From the NCBI GenBank assembly GCA_000750105.3, contig JPHH03000029.1, positions 310,001-374,000 of the forward strand: a DNA stretch of 64,000 nt, given 5' to 3'. The notes below the pieces were generated by a model that saw nothing but the letters and a program-made list of their open reading frames with translations, ran no database searches and had not been told where the DNA came from. Origin of the DNA: Tolypocladium sp. Sup5 PDA-1. Its lineage: Eukaryota > Ascomycota > Sordariomycetes > Hypocreales > Ophiocordycipitaceae. Position 1 is the stretch's first letter, and each line of letters begins with the position of its first letter. Below, piece after piece: positions 44,561-55,181 of the stretch. A program made the position numbers and the translations under genes.

Positions 44561-47500
44561 TCAGTGAAACATGACCCTTGAGGGCCTCGCGGGCACGCCT
44601 CTCTTCCTCTTCTCCTCGCCGAGTATCAGCGCAAACAGGCGCTTGGCTAGCACGCCCTCGTCCCAGCCGCCGACCTCGGCCCTGAAGGCGTCGACGCAGT
44701 CGAGGTGCCACCGCTCCAGGCGCATGGCCTCGCCCTGGCTCCTGACCGTCTTGCCGAGGTACCGGTCCGCCCGGGGCGCGTAGCCCGCGTCGAACGGCGC
44801 CCGGCGACGGAGCTGCAGGAGGTCGTCGAGGAAGAGCCAGTGCTGCCGCGTCCAGACGTTCCGGGAGAGGGGGCCGGGCCGGGCCTTCTTCTTCGACTTC
44901 TCGAGGGGAGGGGCGTCGTCCATGGAGACGTCGTCCATGTCGCTGCTGCTGTTGCTGTTCTCCTTGTCGTATGCTGCCTCGGGGGCTGGCGGCGGCACGA
45001 GCGGCGCGCTCTGCTGCTGCTGCTGCGAGAGGATCGAGTTGGACAGCCGGCGCTCCTGGCGCGCCCTGGCCTGCTCCACGGGGGACAGCACGCTGCTCGT
45101 AAACTCGACTACCCGTCCCGGCGTGCGAGGCTTCAGCGGAGACCGCAGGCTCGACTTTGTGGGGGACGCGTTCTTGGCCGGAAGAGGCCGCAGCAAGGGA
45201 CGGGCGTTGAGATCAGCCGAGCCCTCGCTAGCATTCGACGTCTCCTGCTGCCACCTGTGAATGTCTGCATGGGAGAGCTGCATCCTCGGTGGCGTTGCTG
45301 CTGCCGCCGCGGCGCGCTGGGCCGACGCCTGGAAGAACGTCTGGCTGACCTGCCCGGGCCGCGGCGTAAAGTTTTGCTTCTGTGCCACGGACGGCATGGC
45401 GGTTCTCTCCGGCGTAGCAGGAGACGAAGGCGCTCCCACGGCCGGCCTCTCCTGCGGTTCCTTGGCTCGAGCTGGAGAGAACAGGTCCTTGCGAGGGCTC
45501 CTGTTCGGGCGGAACTCTTTCTGGGGGACCTGCGGGAACATTGAGCTCGTCGGCATGACTGGCGCAGGAGCCTGGGCTGGCTCGGGCTGGCTGGCTGTCG
45601 GTCCAAAGATGGACTTGGTCGTTGCCGGGAGGAACTTCTGGGCGAGCATGCCAGGGATGGCCGCGGGCGATGAGAAGAACGAGGACAGCTCGAAGCCCTT
45701 GGCCTTGGAGGCTGGTTCAGCGTTCTTGTCCGCCGCTTCCTGCTGCTGTGTCTGGGCCAGCATCGAGAACTCGTCCACCTCGCTCGCCTGCGCCACTGCA
45801 GGACCCTTCCCTTTGTCAGTCGCACGGGGCTGCACGCTGGATGTCTCTGCGACCTCATCACGCTCCAAGCTTGCCGGCGCCTCTGCGCGTCTCCTTGCCC
45901 AGGGACTTGGTAAACCGCCACGGCGGTGATTAGACGTGGCGACCTTTTTCCCGAATGGTCGCTGCCGCGTGGACTTCGGAGACTCCCGCCGAGCCTCGAA
46001 TTCCCAGATATCAGTCTCGTCATCCCGTGCTTCTGGTTCTCTTTGATTCAGCTCGTCCGGCTCGTCCACCGCCTTGTCGAGCTGCCCAAGAGACATCGTG
46101 CCCTTGACGGCCCTGGTGCTGGACGAGCGAGATGCCTGCTGTAATGAATTGTCTCCTCTCAGCCTCGGGCTGATTGGGCCCTCCTTGACAACCCAGCTCA
46201 TAGCGTCATCGCTCGGGGGAGTGATGCGCATGGAGCTGGCCGCCGATTCCCTCGAAGGAGACGGGTCCTTATTCGCCGGTCCGCCCACACTATGGCCAAG
46301 TGCTTGCATAAAGTTGGCCTGGCCCGTGTTGTGGGACGCCGAGGTAAAGGGATCTTCCCTGGCTGGGCTGCTCGATGCCGCCGGGCGCTCTGTAAAGGCG
46401 AGTGGCCGCTGAGGGCTCTTGCTCATCCGTCGGCTGTTCTGGCTATCCCTGGACCCGTTCCACGACTCTTTGCTGCCAGAGCTTCTGAAGGGGCTGCCGA
46501 GCTGCCTCTCCCGACCTTCGGGGGACGGTGGATCCGAAGTGATGTTCTGCAGGACTCGCCCCGCCCTGACAATCGCAGACAGGGCCGGCCGGAAAGTCTT
46601 GTCCTGCAAGCTTTCTTGCTGCAGCGACAGCGGCCCTTGAAGTGGTGATGACATTTGGTGAGCCGGCGTCGCCTCTATCGAGTGTGTGGATGCTCTACCA
46701 AACTCTGGCGACTGCGGCAGCTCAGATTGCTCGACAGGCTGCGACGGCCCTGGAAGGTCTTCGGCATCAGCCACTAGGTCAGCCCGGGCTGCCAAAGGAG
46801 AAGCAGGTTGTGAGGATGTTCTGGATCCACGGCTTGACTTGTCCTGATCATCGTCATCCTGGACTTCAGCTTGGGGCGGCGTATCATCTGGCGTCGGCAA
46901 GCGTCCTGCATCTGACCGAGCAGCAGTACTTGCATTGGACGGTGCTGGCGGTTCCTCGTGCTCCTCGTGCTCCCCATAGGTCGCTTCTTCCTGGACTCGG
47001 TTTTCGTCTTCGTACTCATCATAGGTGGCTTCTTGCTGGACTTGGTCTTCGTCCTCGTACTCCACATAGGCTGCATCTTCCTGCGGCTGGGTTTCCTCCT
47101 CGTGCCCCGGGTCTACCTCGCGGGCTACTTCTGCCTTGGGTTCATTTTCCTCCTCGAGCTCCATTTCTTCCCCTTCTTGTAGTTCATCCATAATATCGTC
47201 ATAATCGTCATACATATCTGCAGCATAGGGCCGCCTCGGGGTCGCCGCTGTCAGGACTTCTTGCGGAATCTCGGAGAACGAGTCCTCGTACATGTTAGAC
47301 GCCTCATCATCGACACGGCCCGAGTCCCTACGCGTATGGCCGGACTTTGGTGTTTGATCCTCAACATTCTTGGCAGGGGACACTGCTGCAGAATCCTCCG
47401 CCTGTCTCGCCGTGAACCTGAGAACTCGATGTCTCAGGGGCGAAGAGGCGGCTGACTTTCGAGGACTGCGAGACCACCTAAGACTCGGCCCCCGACTCGG

Positions 47501-48964
47501 CGACTCCGAAGCTGTTGGTTGCACTGGTGTGGGCTCACCCGAAGCCAGTTCATCTTCTGCAAGTTCAGCGCGGCCTGGTTCCGGTCGCGGAGGTTCTGCT
47601 GGGCCAGAAATATCCATCGCGCCTCGTTGCGCAGTGCTCCGCCTGAGAGATTCCAACGTGTTGTTGATGATGAGACTCGTTTTGTCTCCCAACTCCTCTT
47701 GCGCCACGGGCGGAATAGAACTGTTGAAAAATCCTTGCAGTGAAGGGATCGAATCCATGAAAATCATGCTAAAGTCCTCTCCTTGCGCGATGGTGTCGTT
47801 GGTTTGGCGCGCCGATGCGCCCACGGGCTCATCGATGGATGATACGTCACTCGGCGCCGGGACGAGGTCGACGTAATCGCCGGCCTGCGACGTCTCGATA
47901 TCAGGGTCCGCCTGCTCGGGCTCAGGCTGTCGCGTAATCAAGGCGCGCTCCGAAGGCGAGGGCGTGGATATGGGTTGTGTTGGATGCGCCGAAGCCCTCG
48001 GCGTCGCCTCGTTGGATAATGTTGCCATCCAGATATCCGAGTCTGGGCCATTGTCAAGCGGCGCATCGACCATGGGCGCATCGGCTGACGAGTCCGACGG
48101 AGCCCTGATGAGTTCTATTTCGTCGTCGCTTTGCGCCGCGGGTTCGGGGACCCATTGAGGCTGACTGTCGCCGGCCGAGTCGGCGAGCTCGACCAATTCC
48201 TCTAGAGCCAGCGCCTGTCTCCTCCGACTGCTCTGTCTTGTCGCCGACGCCTTTGGTGTGGTTTCCGTCCCAGCGTCGCTCGGCGGCTCGGGCGCGCGAT
48301 TCTTAGGCGGCCGCCCTCGCCTCGTAGATCGCGGTGTGGGTTGCGCGCTGGCTTCGGATTGCGGCGCTTCGGGTTCGTCGGTGTTGGTGATTCGGGGTCG
48401 GCGCGGCGTTCGTGCTTTCGCGGGGGTGCCCGCTCTCCTCTTCGCAGCGCTCGGCATCGGCGTGCCATTGGATTTGCGCGGCCGGCCCCGTCGCCGCGGC
48501 GTCGTCGGTGCGTCGCCCGCGCCGGCCGGCTCTTCCTCGACGGCGTCTCTCAGGGGTATCGTCGTGGTGATGGCGCGCTCTCTGCGCCGCGACGCAGGCG
48601 TGGCAGTGAGCGCGGGCGACTGGAACAGCCTCCGGCGCGGGCCGCCGCTCGCGGTGTTGATGACGCCGTCCGTCTCGACGGTGACGAGCAGCTTCTGGGG
48701 CGAGCGGTTGTCGCCGACCTGCAGCTCGAACGTCTGCTTCCGCGGCGAGCTGCTTAGCGACACGAAGCGTTGCGAGCGCTGGCTGCGCGTGACGCGGCGC
48801 GACGACGAGGGCGGGAACACGTCGACGGCGCCCGTGGCCTCGTTGAGGGGGTCGGGCGACGACATGATGTCGGCGCTGGGCGTTGCCGGGTCCACGACGC
48901 TGTGCCAGCGGACGTTGAACGATTCAGGCTGCGAACCGGAGAGGGAGTACCGGGGCCGTGACAT
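44561..48964 (-). CDS. Large disordered AT-hook protein, putative chromatin/DNA-binding factor
   Basis: A single 4.4 kb exon of 1467 aa starting MSRPRYSLSGSQPESFN; an in-frame ATG 34 codons upstream (49066) adds only an Arg/His-rich stretch. Near residues 75-110 is an ordered motif, SSPRKQTFELQVGD followed by KLLVTVETDG. AT-hooks follow (RRRGRPRKSNG and RRGRPPKNRA), consistent with minor-groove binding at AT-rich DNA. The centre is low-complexity and acidic, with a repeated Glu/Tyr/Asp unit (EATYDEYEDENRVQ and variants, about 46965-47091) and many Ser-Pro sites. The C-terminus is compact and probably folded: WTRQHWLFLDDLLQLRRR, then DRYLGKTVRSQGEAMRLERW and FRAEVGGWDEGVLAKRLF. Fungal proteins annotated as AT DNA-binding share this outline; no specific role can be assigned. 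Confidence 0.8.
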   Translation of the reverse strand: MSRPRYSLSGSQPESFNVRWHSVVDPATPSADIMSSPDPLNEATGAVDVFPPSSSRRVTRSQRSQRFVSLSSSPRKQTFELQVGDNRSPQKLLVTVETDGVINTASGGPRRRLFQSPALTATPASRRRERAITTTIPLRDAVEEEPAGAGDAPTTPRRRGRPRKSNGTPMPSAAKRRAGTPAKARTPRRPRITNTDEPEAPQSEASAQPTPRSTRRGRPPKNRAPEPPSDAGTETTPKASATRQSSRRRQALALEELVELADSAGDSQPQWVPEPAAQSDDEIELIRAPSDSSADAPMVDAPLDNGPDSDIWMATLSNEATPRASAHPTQPISTPSPSERALITRQPEPEQADPDIETSQAGDYVDLVPAPSDVSSIDEPVGASARQTNDTIAQGEDFSMIFMDSIPSLQGFFNSSIPPVAQEELGDKTSLIINNTLESLRRSTAQRGAMDISGPAEPPRPEPGRAELAEDELASGEPTPVQPTASESPSRGPSLRWSRSPRKSAASSPLRHRVLRFTARQAEDSAAVSPAKNVEDQTPKSGHTRRDSGRVDDEASNMYEDSFSEIPQEVLTAATPRRPYAADMYDDYDDIMDELQEGEEMELEEENEPKAEVAREVDPGHEEETQPQEDAAYVEYEDEDQVQQEATYDEYEDENRVQEEATYGEHEEHEEPPAPSNASTAARSDAGRLPTPDDTPPQAEVQDDDDQDKSSRGSRTSSQPASPLAARADLVADAEDLPGPSQPVEQSELPQSPEFGRASTHSIEATPAHQMSSPLQGPLSLQQESLQDKTFRPALSAIVRAGRVLQNITSDPPSPEGRERQLGSPFRSSGSKESWNGSRDSQNSRRMSKSPQRPLAFTERPAASSSPAREDPFTSASHNTGQANFMQALGHSVGGPANKDPSPSRESAASSMRITPPSDDAMSWVVKEGPISPRLRGDNSLQQASRSSSTRAVKGTMSLGQLDKAVDEPDELNQREPEARDDETDIWEFEARRESPKSTRQRPFGKKVATSNHRRGGLPSPWARRRAEAPASLERDEVAETSSVQPRATDKGKGPAVAQASEVDEFSMLAQTQQQEAADKNAEPASKAKGFELSSFFSSPAAIPGMLAQKFLPATTKSIFGPTASQPEPAQAPAPVMPTSSMFPQVPQKEFRPNRSPRKDLFSPARAKEPQERPAVGAPSSPATPERTAMPSVAQKQNFTPRPGQVSQTFFQASAQRAAAAAATPPRMQLSHADIHRWQQETSNASEGSADLNARPLLRPLPAKNASPTKSSLRSPLKPRTPGRVVEFTSSVLSPVEQARARQERRLSNSILSQQQQQSAPLVPPPAPEAAYDKENSNSSSDMDDVSMDDAPPLEKSKKKARPGPLSRNVWTRQHWLFLDDLLQLRRRAPFDAGYAPRADRYLGKTVRSQGEAMRLERWHLDCVDAFRAEVGGWDEGVLAKRLFALILGEEKRKRGVPARPSRVMFH
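46965..47091. repeat. In-frame acidic tandem repeat inside the AT-hook gene
   Basis: Roughly three imperfect copies of a 42 base unit encoding (minus strand) variants of Glu-Ala-Thr-Tyr-Asp-Glu-Tyr-Glu-Asp-Glu-Asn-Arg-Val-Gln. The length is a multiple of three, so copy number may vary without breaking the gene. Confidence 0.7.
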
Positions 48965-49530
48965 TGGGGGGCGATGATGAAATGCGCGGCAGACATGGAA
49001 TGTGCGTCGTCGAGCGTGACTTGGCCTGCGCGCCTGCGTGCTTGAGTGCGTGCGAGCCTGCGGCAAGGTTTGGTGGTGATTGTCTTGTTGGTGGGAAAAC
49101 GGCGTTTAGGCCATTTTTGTTTACTTCAGTCCTGGTTGGGACTAGCGCAAAGGGCCGCCTGGGAAAGGGGGGCAAGCGGGGGTTGTGCTCCGCTCTAGGG
49201 TAGGCCAGACGCAAACAGTCACATGCGAACCATGGTCGAGTAATCCGTACCAAAGTAACTAGTCCGTACCGGCCGGGGAAGCACGGGACTGCACGGAAGG
49301 TCGGAAGCCCCCCCCATGACTTCATTTGTGGGACGCGCTGCCGCTCCCTTCGGCTTCAGTTCAACCCACCACAAGGGACCTCGGCTCGACTCTGCCTCTG
49401 CCAGGGGCCGCCTGCGATGATCTCGACGTCGCGAACCTGACTTCTTAAACCTCCTCGGCGCCCACGGGGAATCAGTCGTCCAATGCTCCCTTCGATCCAT
49501 CGTCCTCACGAATAGCTTCCGTCACCCACC
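48965..49530. promoter_or_regulatory. Divergent promoter, AT-hook gene (-) and adenine nucleotide carrier gene (+)
   Basis: 566 bases between start codons. Contains paired CCGTACC elements (AATCCGTACC and AGTCCGTACC, about 49244-49270) and a pyrimidine/C-rich leader before the ATG at 49531. No TATA box is evident. Confidence 0.5.
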
Positions 49531-50596
49531 ATGGCCGCCAAGACCCCCATCCCCCAGAACGACAACGTCGCCCACGCCCTCGCCGGCGCCGGCGGCGGCA
49601 TCCTGTCCATGGTCCTGACGTATGGCGTTGGCTGCTCAGTTACCCGGGTCGAGGATGCGCGCGCTGACTGACACGCCTGCAGGTACCCTCTCATCACGCT
49701 CTCCACGCGCGCCCAGGTCGAGTCCAAACGGGCCGAGACCAAGTTCGCCGACGCCGTCAAGAACATCATCGCGCGCGAGGGCGTCCCCGGCCTGTACTCG
49801 GGCATCAACTCGGCCCTCTTCGGCATCAGCGTCACCAACTTCGTCTACTACTACTGGTACGAATGGACCCGCGCCTTCTTCGAAAAGGCCGCCCGGCGCG
49901 CCGGCCGCGCCAACCAGAAGCTCACCACCATTGAGTCCATGATGGCCGGCGCACTCGCCGGCTCCGCCACTGTCATCATCACCAACCCCATCTGGGTCGT
50001 CAACACCCGCGTCACCACCCGCAAGCGGAACACCGATGCCGACATCGAGGCTGGCGTCGCCAGGCCCAGCCCCCCCTCGACCATCGGCACTCTCATGTCG
50101 CTGCTCAAGAACGAGGGGCCCCAGGCTCTCTTCGCCGGTGTCATCCCGGCGCTGGTCCTCGTCATCAACCCCATTCTCCAGTACACGCTCTTTGAGCAGA
50201 TGAAGAACACTGTGGAGAAGAGGAGAAAGGTGACGCCCACGATTGCCTTCTTCCTGGGGGCGCTGGGCAAGCTGTTCGCCACCTCGGTGACGTACCCCTA
50301 TATCACCGTCAAGAGCCAGATGCACGTCGCTTCCCACAGCGACAAGAAGGAGGGCATGTCCCAGACCCTGCGCCGCGTCATCAAGGAGGAGGGCTACGCC
50401 GGCCTCTACAAGGGTAATGTCCACTTGCCGTGTCTACCCCTTGCCTGGGCACCTGGCTAACTCGTCCGCAGGTATCGGCCCCAAGGTTACACAGAGTGTG
50501 CTGACTGCGGCATTCCTGTTCGCATTCAAGGACGTGCTCTATGAGCAGACTGTCAGGCTCCGCACGGGTGGCGCCCGCAAGGCTGTCGGTGCGTAG
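49531..50596 (+). CDS. ant1: Peroxisomal adenine nucleotide transporter of the mitochondrial carrier family (Ant1/PMP47-like)
   Basis: Exchanges ATP and AMP across the peroxisomal membrane to feed fatty-acid activation; methylotrophic-yeast PMP47 and S. cerevisiae Ant1 are the reference members. Exons: 49531-49619, 49683-50413 and 50472-50596, 314 aa. It has three carrier repeats with the signature in each: YPLITLSTRAQVE after helix 1, NPIWVVNTRVTTRK after helix 3, YPYITVKSQMHVA after helix 5. The matrix-facing segments REGVPGLYSGI, NEGPQALFAGV and EEGYAGLYKGI also recur. The VVNTR and TVKSQM versions of the motif match the peroxisomal branch better than mitochondrial ADP/ATP carriers (no RRRMMM). 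There is no obvious C-terminal SKL, as expected for a membrane protein. Confidence 0.9.
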
Positions 50597-50907
50597 GCCG
50601 TCCATCTTGCGGAAGCAAACACATTCCGCGACAACGCGGAAATGAACCCCGGGATGCCTAGCTTCGCAACGGAGCTCAGCGTGTCTCGGCAATCACCGAA
50701 TATTGAGGTGGGTAGTGGTGGGATATTGTAGACACGGGCACGTGTATGATCTGATATGGCTGGTAAACTAGGACGAAGCCGCCGATTGGCGCAAATACCA
50801 TATGTTTAGGGAACGGGGGTGGCTGGATACCTCGAGTCTGTAGTATCAATTATAGACCAATTTAAGTCAAGTTATTATTTCTTGAGCCTCGGCTGCGTCA
50901 TGATCAA
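50597..50907. other. Convergent 3' flanks
   Basis: 311 bases between the carrier gene (+) and mak10 (-) stop codons; AT-rich toward 50840-50880. Nothing else seen. Confidence 0.5.
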
Positions 50908-53516
50908 TCACACGACTGTGACTATTTTCGGGACAATCCACCACTCGTGATACGCCTTGTCCGGGCTCGGTACCTCGGTCTTGATCTTCAACTCGTCGGT
51001 CATCTTTGATTTCTGCAGCGCCCTTTGCACGCTGGAGATGGCAATCCCGGCGGCGATGCTCGACTTGAGAGCGCTTTTGACCGACGAGGCCCATCGATCA
51101 TGCGAGCCAACGGAAAACGATTCCTTGGCCGACAGCTTGCTGAGCGCCTCGAACCCCCTTTTAGCACCGGCGACGGCTCTCTCGCCATACTCCAACAGCT
51201 CTTCCGTAGTCGTATCCTCCTGCGCCGTCCCGGTTGTAAACTCTTCAAAAGTCGGTAGTGCCGGAAAGCCGATCGACGCCCACGGCTTCATGCGGAGGTC
51301 GTAGCGAAGCTCGTCATTGCTATATGGCCGCGGCGGCGCCTTGACCAGATGCAGGCGGCCGAGGACCGTGTACAGGCAGCATAGGGCGTCGGATAGCTCC
51401 CACGTCACGGCAGCATCGAGCAGAGACAACCGCGAATAGGCCAGCGATCGTTGCAACTGCTCGTCCACGCCAGGGTCCTGCTTCCCTGGTTGCGACCGCA
51501 CCTCCTCCACTCTGTGGACGACAAACGACTTGATCCGCTCCGAGTGCTGGAGCCTGGATTTAGCAAGGAAGTTGAGATACCAGTACATCCCGGCAAGCTC
51601 GTCCGCTTGGTAAATCTCCAGTTCGAAACCAAGCTGCACGATCAGCTCCATTTGCCGCAGCTTGTACAGATAGGTCCAAGACGACAGAGAGAGAGCAAAA
51701 GACTCTATGGGCGTGCTTCCCATCGATGACTTTTGCACCACGGGCCGCTCCTTTGTCGCCACTTGCAGAATCTGGTCCATATCCTCGGCATCGACCTGGA
51801 GATTTTCCCAGTCCCGAACGATGTGGCAGAGCGTCCGCCGCACTCGACAACGGTTTTGGCACGCTGTCCTCAAGATATCCAGGAACGGCTGCGCTGCCCG
51901 CTGCCTAAAAGTCTCCATTTGCTGCGCCATGGTGAATCGCGGATCCTTTACCGTTTCGATTTCATCGTTATCTCGGTCCAGAAGTGGGCTCGCTGGGAGT
52001 GTCACGATGGAGAAGTCGTCATCGAGAAGCTGCCGGATACTCATTGACCCCAAAATCTCCATGGCATTGAACAGAAACGTCTGCAACAGCGTCCTCACGT
52101 AGACCAGAGGCTGAGGCTTTTTGGCTTGAAAAGTCGTCACGAATGTCTGCACCGTATTAGCATCGGACAGGGCAACACTGCCGCAAGGCACTTACGTGAA
52201 GGCATTGGGAGTCCGTATACTGGAGAACACCAATGATCTCCGAGCCGTCCTTGAAAAGGCGTGACAAGTGGCCGAAAGCGTCGCCAAAGCCAAGTTCCAC
52301 TATGGGCCGAGGAGGCATGGTACTGGCAAGCTTCCTCTGCAACTTGGCGCTGAATGCTTCTTCCACTGGTTTCCCCAGGGAGTGCGTCGAGCCTATCCTC
52401 GGCAAGATGGACAAAGCCTCTGTCCAAGGTTCTCTGGCCTTTGCCGGGTCCTTGACATACTGAGGGCATTCCGCAGCAGCAAGGAATATGCGCCTCAAGT
52501 CTAGGCGACTTACGAGGGCGTCGGCGACGTCGTTCCCTATGGAAGCTCTCTGGGATGTCAGCAGATCCTTGGCTTCAGCCAGGACCTCCTGGATATCACT
52601 TGTAGGCAGACTGCTGAGCAGAGTGCGGTTGTACGTATTCGTGACAAAGTCCTCTTCCTACGTCTTGACATTAGTGCATTGCCGGCGACGTACCAGTGGT
52701 AGCAGCGCTTACCTCGTAGAAATGCTCTGACTTGATCCTCTCGTTGACATATCCACACGCCTTGAGCATTCCGAGGCAGTATGCACGCAACACCTGGAGC
52801 ATGGGCTGCTGGTTTGCGGCATGGTTGGCGCGCCTGACAAACTTTGCATCGTGTATGCTGTGAGGGTTTGGCATGGAGAGCGCCTCCACGTACACACTGG
52901 TAAATACAGTCTGAGAGAGGGGGTATCCAAGGTGCCAGGACATCTGAGAAAAGTAAGTATGTAGTGGCGGAACCTCGTGTGCAGTGTAAGCTCACCTCGT
53001 GGCAGAGTAGCTGGTCTATGATCCCAAGGACTTCCTCTGGGAGAAGCGGCTTCGCAACATCATACAGCTCCTCAAACTCATCGCCCGGTTTGACACAGCC
53101 GCTGTCCATCTTGGGATCCATGATCTGCGCCGATGTGAGCCGTGCATCCAAGGCCTTGTTGACGGGAGTGCACACAAACCTCCAGGGCAGCGACCGACTC
53201 AAAGAGCGTGAAGAAGCCATCTTTGACCAGCTCTCCCGGAGACAAGGCTGCGCCAGGAGTCAGCCAACACTCTCAACGCAAGGTGATTCGTACGCTGGCC
53301 AGGGCCCTTACTCTTGACAGCCTCTGAAAATTTGCCTGTGATGTCAACGGCGACTATGCCGGGACTCTCGATGTCGGGAGGCGGCGGCGGCGCTGGCTCG
53401 GCGTCCTGCCCGAGTGAGAGTCTGGCGATTTCTGCGTCCGAGTAAGAAATCTGGTCGTGCCGTGGCCGGGAACCACGATACTGACCGTCTGACGCGCCGA
53501 CTCCATAATCAGCCAT
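50908..53516 (-). CDS. mak10: NatC N-terminal acetyltransferase auxiliary subunit Mak10/Naa35
   Basis: Scaffold and ribosome-anchoring subunit of NatC, which acetylates N-termini beginning Met-Leu/Ile/Phe/Trp. Six exons on minus: 53516-53312, 53247-53180, 53124-52996, 52943-52713, 52657-52196 and 52146-50908; 777 aa with all phases consistent and introns of 49-64 bp. Family signatures: GELVKDGFFTLFESVAALEI joined across an intron to MDPKMDSGC, the most conserved stretch in Mak10; LLCHEMSWHLGYPLSQTVFT; RAYCLGMLKACGYVNERI; and C-terminal ELSDALCCLYTVLGRLHLV. The N-terminal 75 residues are variable and proline-rich (EPAPPPPPDIESPG). The start ATG at 53516 is the first in-frame ATG of the conserved reading; the region upstream shows no coding signal. 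Confidence 0.93.
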
Positions 53517-54151
53517 GTCGGTTGCAGGAGAACTATAGTTCCGGCATCGGGTTGTATCTGCTGCTGCTGTGAGCGGGTGCCAGATGTTGGGGCTGCTGGT
53601 CGGGTGATGCCGCAATGCGTGCAGGTTCCAAAAAAGGTGACGGTCGTGCTGGCCTCGGCGCCAGTGCAAGACAGCTAGCTACCTTAATAAGTGGTGGCAC
53701 CCGACAGTCTGGCTCATCGACCCTCGGCACCTGGACGTCGCATTGCAGGTATTTCTACGGAGAAGTATACAAGCACACCACAGTCGTCGCATATGTGCTC
53801 GGTTGGGTATTTTTTGAGCCCGACGGTACCAGTTCAGTGCATCTCGGTCATGATGGTGGTTGTCCTACGGCGCTCTCCGAGAGCTCTCCGTGGTGTCACG
53901 CTACCAAGACCACGGCTTCCGACGGTCGCCGCATCACAGCGCTTCACCAGGGTCCAGAACCCAGCAAGATCACGACTCGTGCGCGGCATTTCCATGGCAG
54001 ATTGGTGTATTGTAGCAATCGTCTATGATACACGTGCACCGGCTGCACGCGACCGGGTTCTCCGGCCCCGTCGTGCTTGTCCCATTGCTTCCAATGCAGA
54101 TCCTTCGCAGTCGTCCTCTTCAGGTCTTGCACTCCTTGTTCTCATCGTCGT
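53517..54151. other. Intergenic between mak10 and the ATP synthase epsilon gene
   Basis: 635 bases with the presumed mak10 promoter and the 3' flank of the epsilon gene. Open frames on the plus strand (53615-54155) have no recognisable features. Confidence 0.5.
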
Positions 54152-54540
54152 TTAAGAGGCCTGCTCGGCCATGGCGGCAGAGTTGGCGCTGGCAAGGTCC
54201 TTGACTTCGCCTTGCTTGCCGTTCTGTTGAGGTATTAAAGCGTCAGTCCAGCCTCCACGTCGGAACCATCAGCCGGTGCTGGAACATACCTGCCACTTCG
54301 CAAAGCGCAGATCCATCTCACCGCGGCGCTCGGCGGCGATTCTCTTGTCCTCCTTCAGGCTTCGGCGGACAGCGCGGGCCGCGATGGCCAGGTAGCGGTT
54401 GTAACTGTTGCGCATGTCTTGTCAGCTCCTCGGGTCTCTTCGAGCTCGTTGGCAGCCCGGAAAAGGCGCCTGGCGGTCACGGTATCGGGGAGGAATCAAT
54501 TGACGTACGTCAAGCCAGCGGCTTTCCACGCAGCAGTCAT
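54152..54540 (-). CDS. atp15: ATP synthase F1 epsilon subunit, mitochondrial
   Basis: Smallest subunit of the F1 central stalk. Three short exons on the minus strand: 54540-54509 (32 bases), 54404-54290 (115) and 54223-54152 (72), 72 aa in a closed frame. The start MTAAWKAAGLTYNRYLAIAA is the fungal Atp15 signature (W at position 5, Y at 12 and 15), followed by RAVRRSLKEDKRIAAERRGE, then MDLRFAKWQNGKQGEVKDLA and a short variable tail. The first intron (104 bases) has a GTACGT donor and AACAG acceptor; the second (66 bases) has GTATGT and AACAG. As in other fungi there is no cleaved presequence. Because each exon is short, a plain open-reading-frame scan misses it. Confidence 0.93.
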
Positions 54541-55181
54541 TTTGGCGGAATTGGACGGTTTGACGGGGATGGTGATGGGTGTCGAAGGTGCCGACCGAGT
54601 CTTTGCTAGAATTGATTACTGGTCGGGAGGAGCCGGGGGCCTGAGGCAGCAACAGACTTCATCACGTGATCACTGTCTCGACTCAGGTCCACGCAAGCCA
54701 GGGTATCTCAACGGTCTCAACCTACGTTACGGAGTACCACATAAGGTACGATGCCGTTGACTTATGCAACACAGGGAACGAAACAGTACAATGGCCCCCC
54801 GCGTACTCAACAGCACTTGCCAGTGACAGCCTCGGTCCACAGCATCGGTGCCATATTCCGGCCAAGCACCAGATAGTGTCGAGCAAGTGTCCGTCGTTCA
54901 AGACCACGGCCTCGGCCATGACCCGAGCGGCGTAGCTGGGCTCGGACACATCGGCAGAGATGGAGTGGAAGCGTTAAAATTCGCGGCACTTGGCTGCGGC
55001 CGCGAACACCGATCACTTCGTTGGAAGAACCCGCATGAGTGCTGTCCACTCTTACCTTGATCTCAGCGAGTGCCTGACCAGACTCCGGAGCCCGGAGTCG
55101 GAGCACGGAATCCCCTTTGTGCCCTTGCTGGCCCGTATGGTTGCACAGGACGGCCTCAATCGAAAACCGTTGAAAGTGTAA
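54541..55181. other. Intergenic, promoter of atp15 and upstream flank of an MFS fragment
   Basis: 641 bases. Contains a TACGGAGTAC motif at 54728-54737. No gene supported. Confidence 0.5.

Noticed and set aside
49636..50424. 262-codon open frame on the minus strand
   Set aside because: Antisense to the adenine nucleotide carrier gene; Gly/Asp-rich shadow frame.
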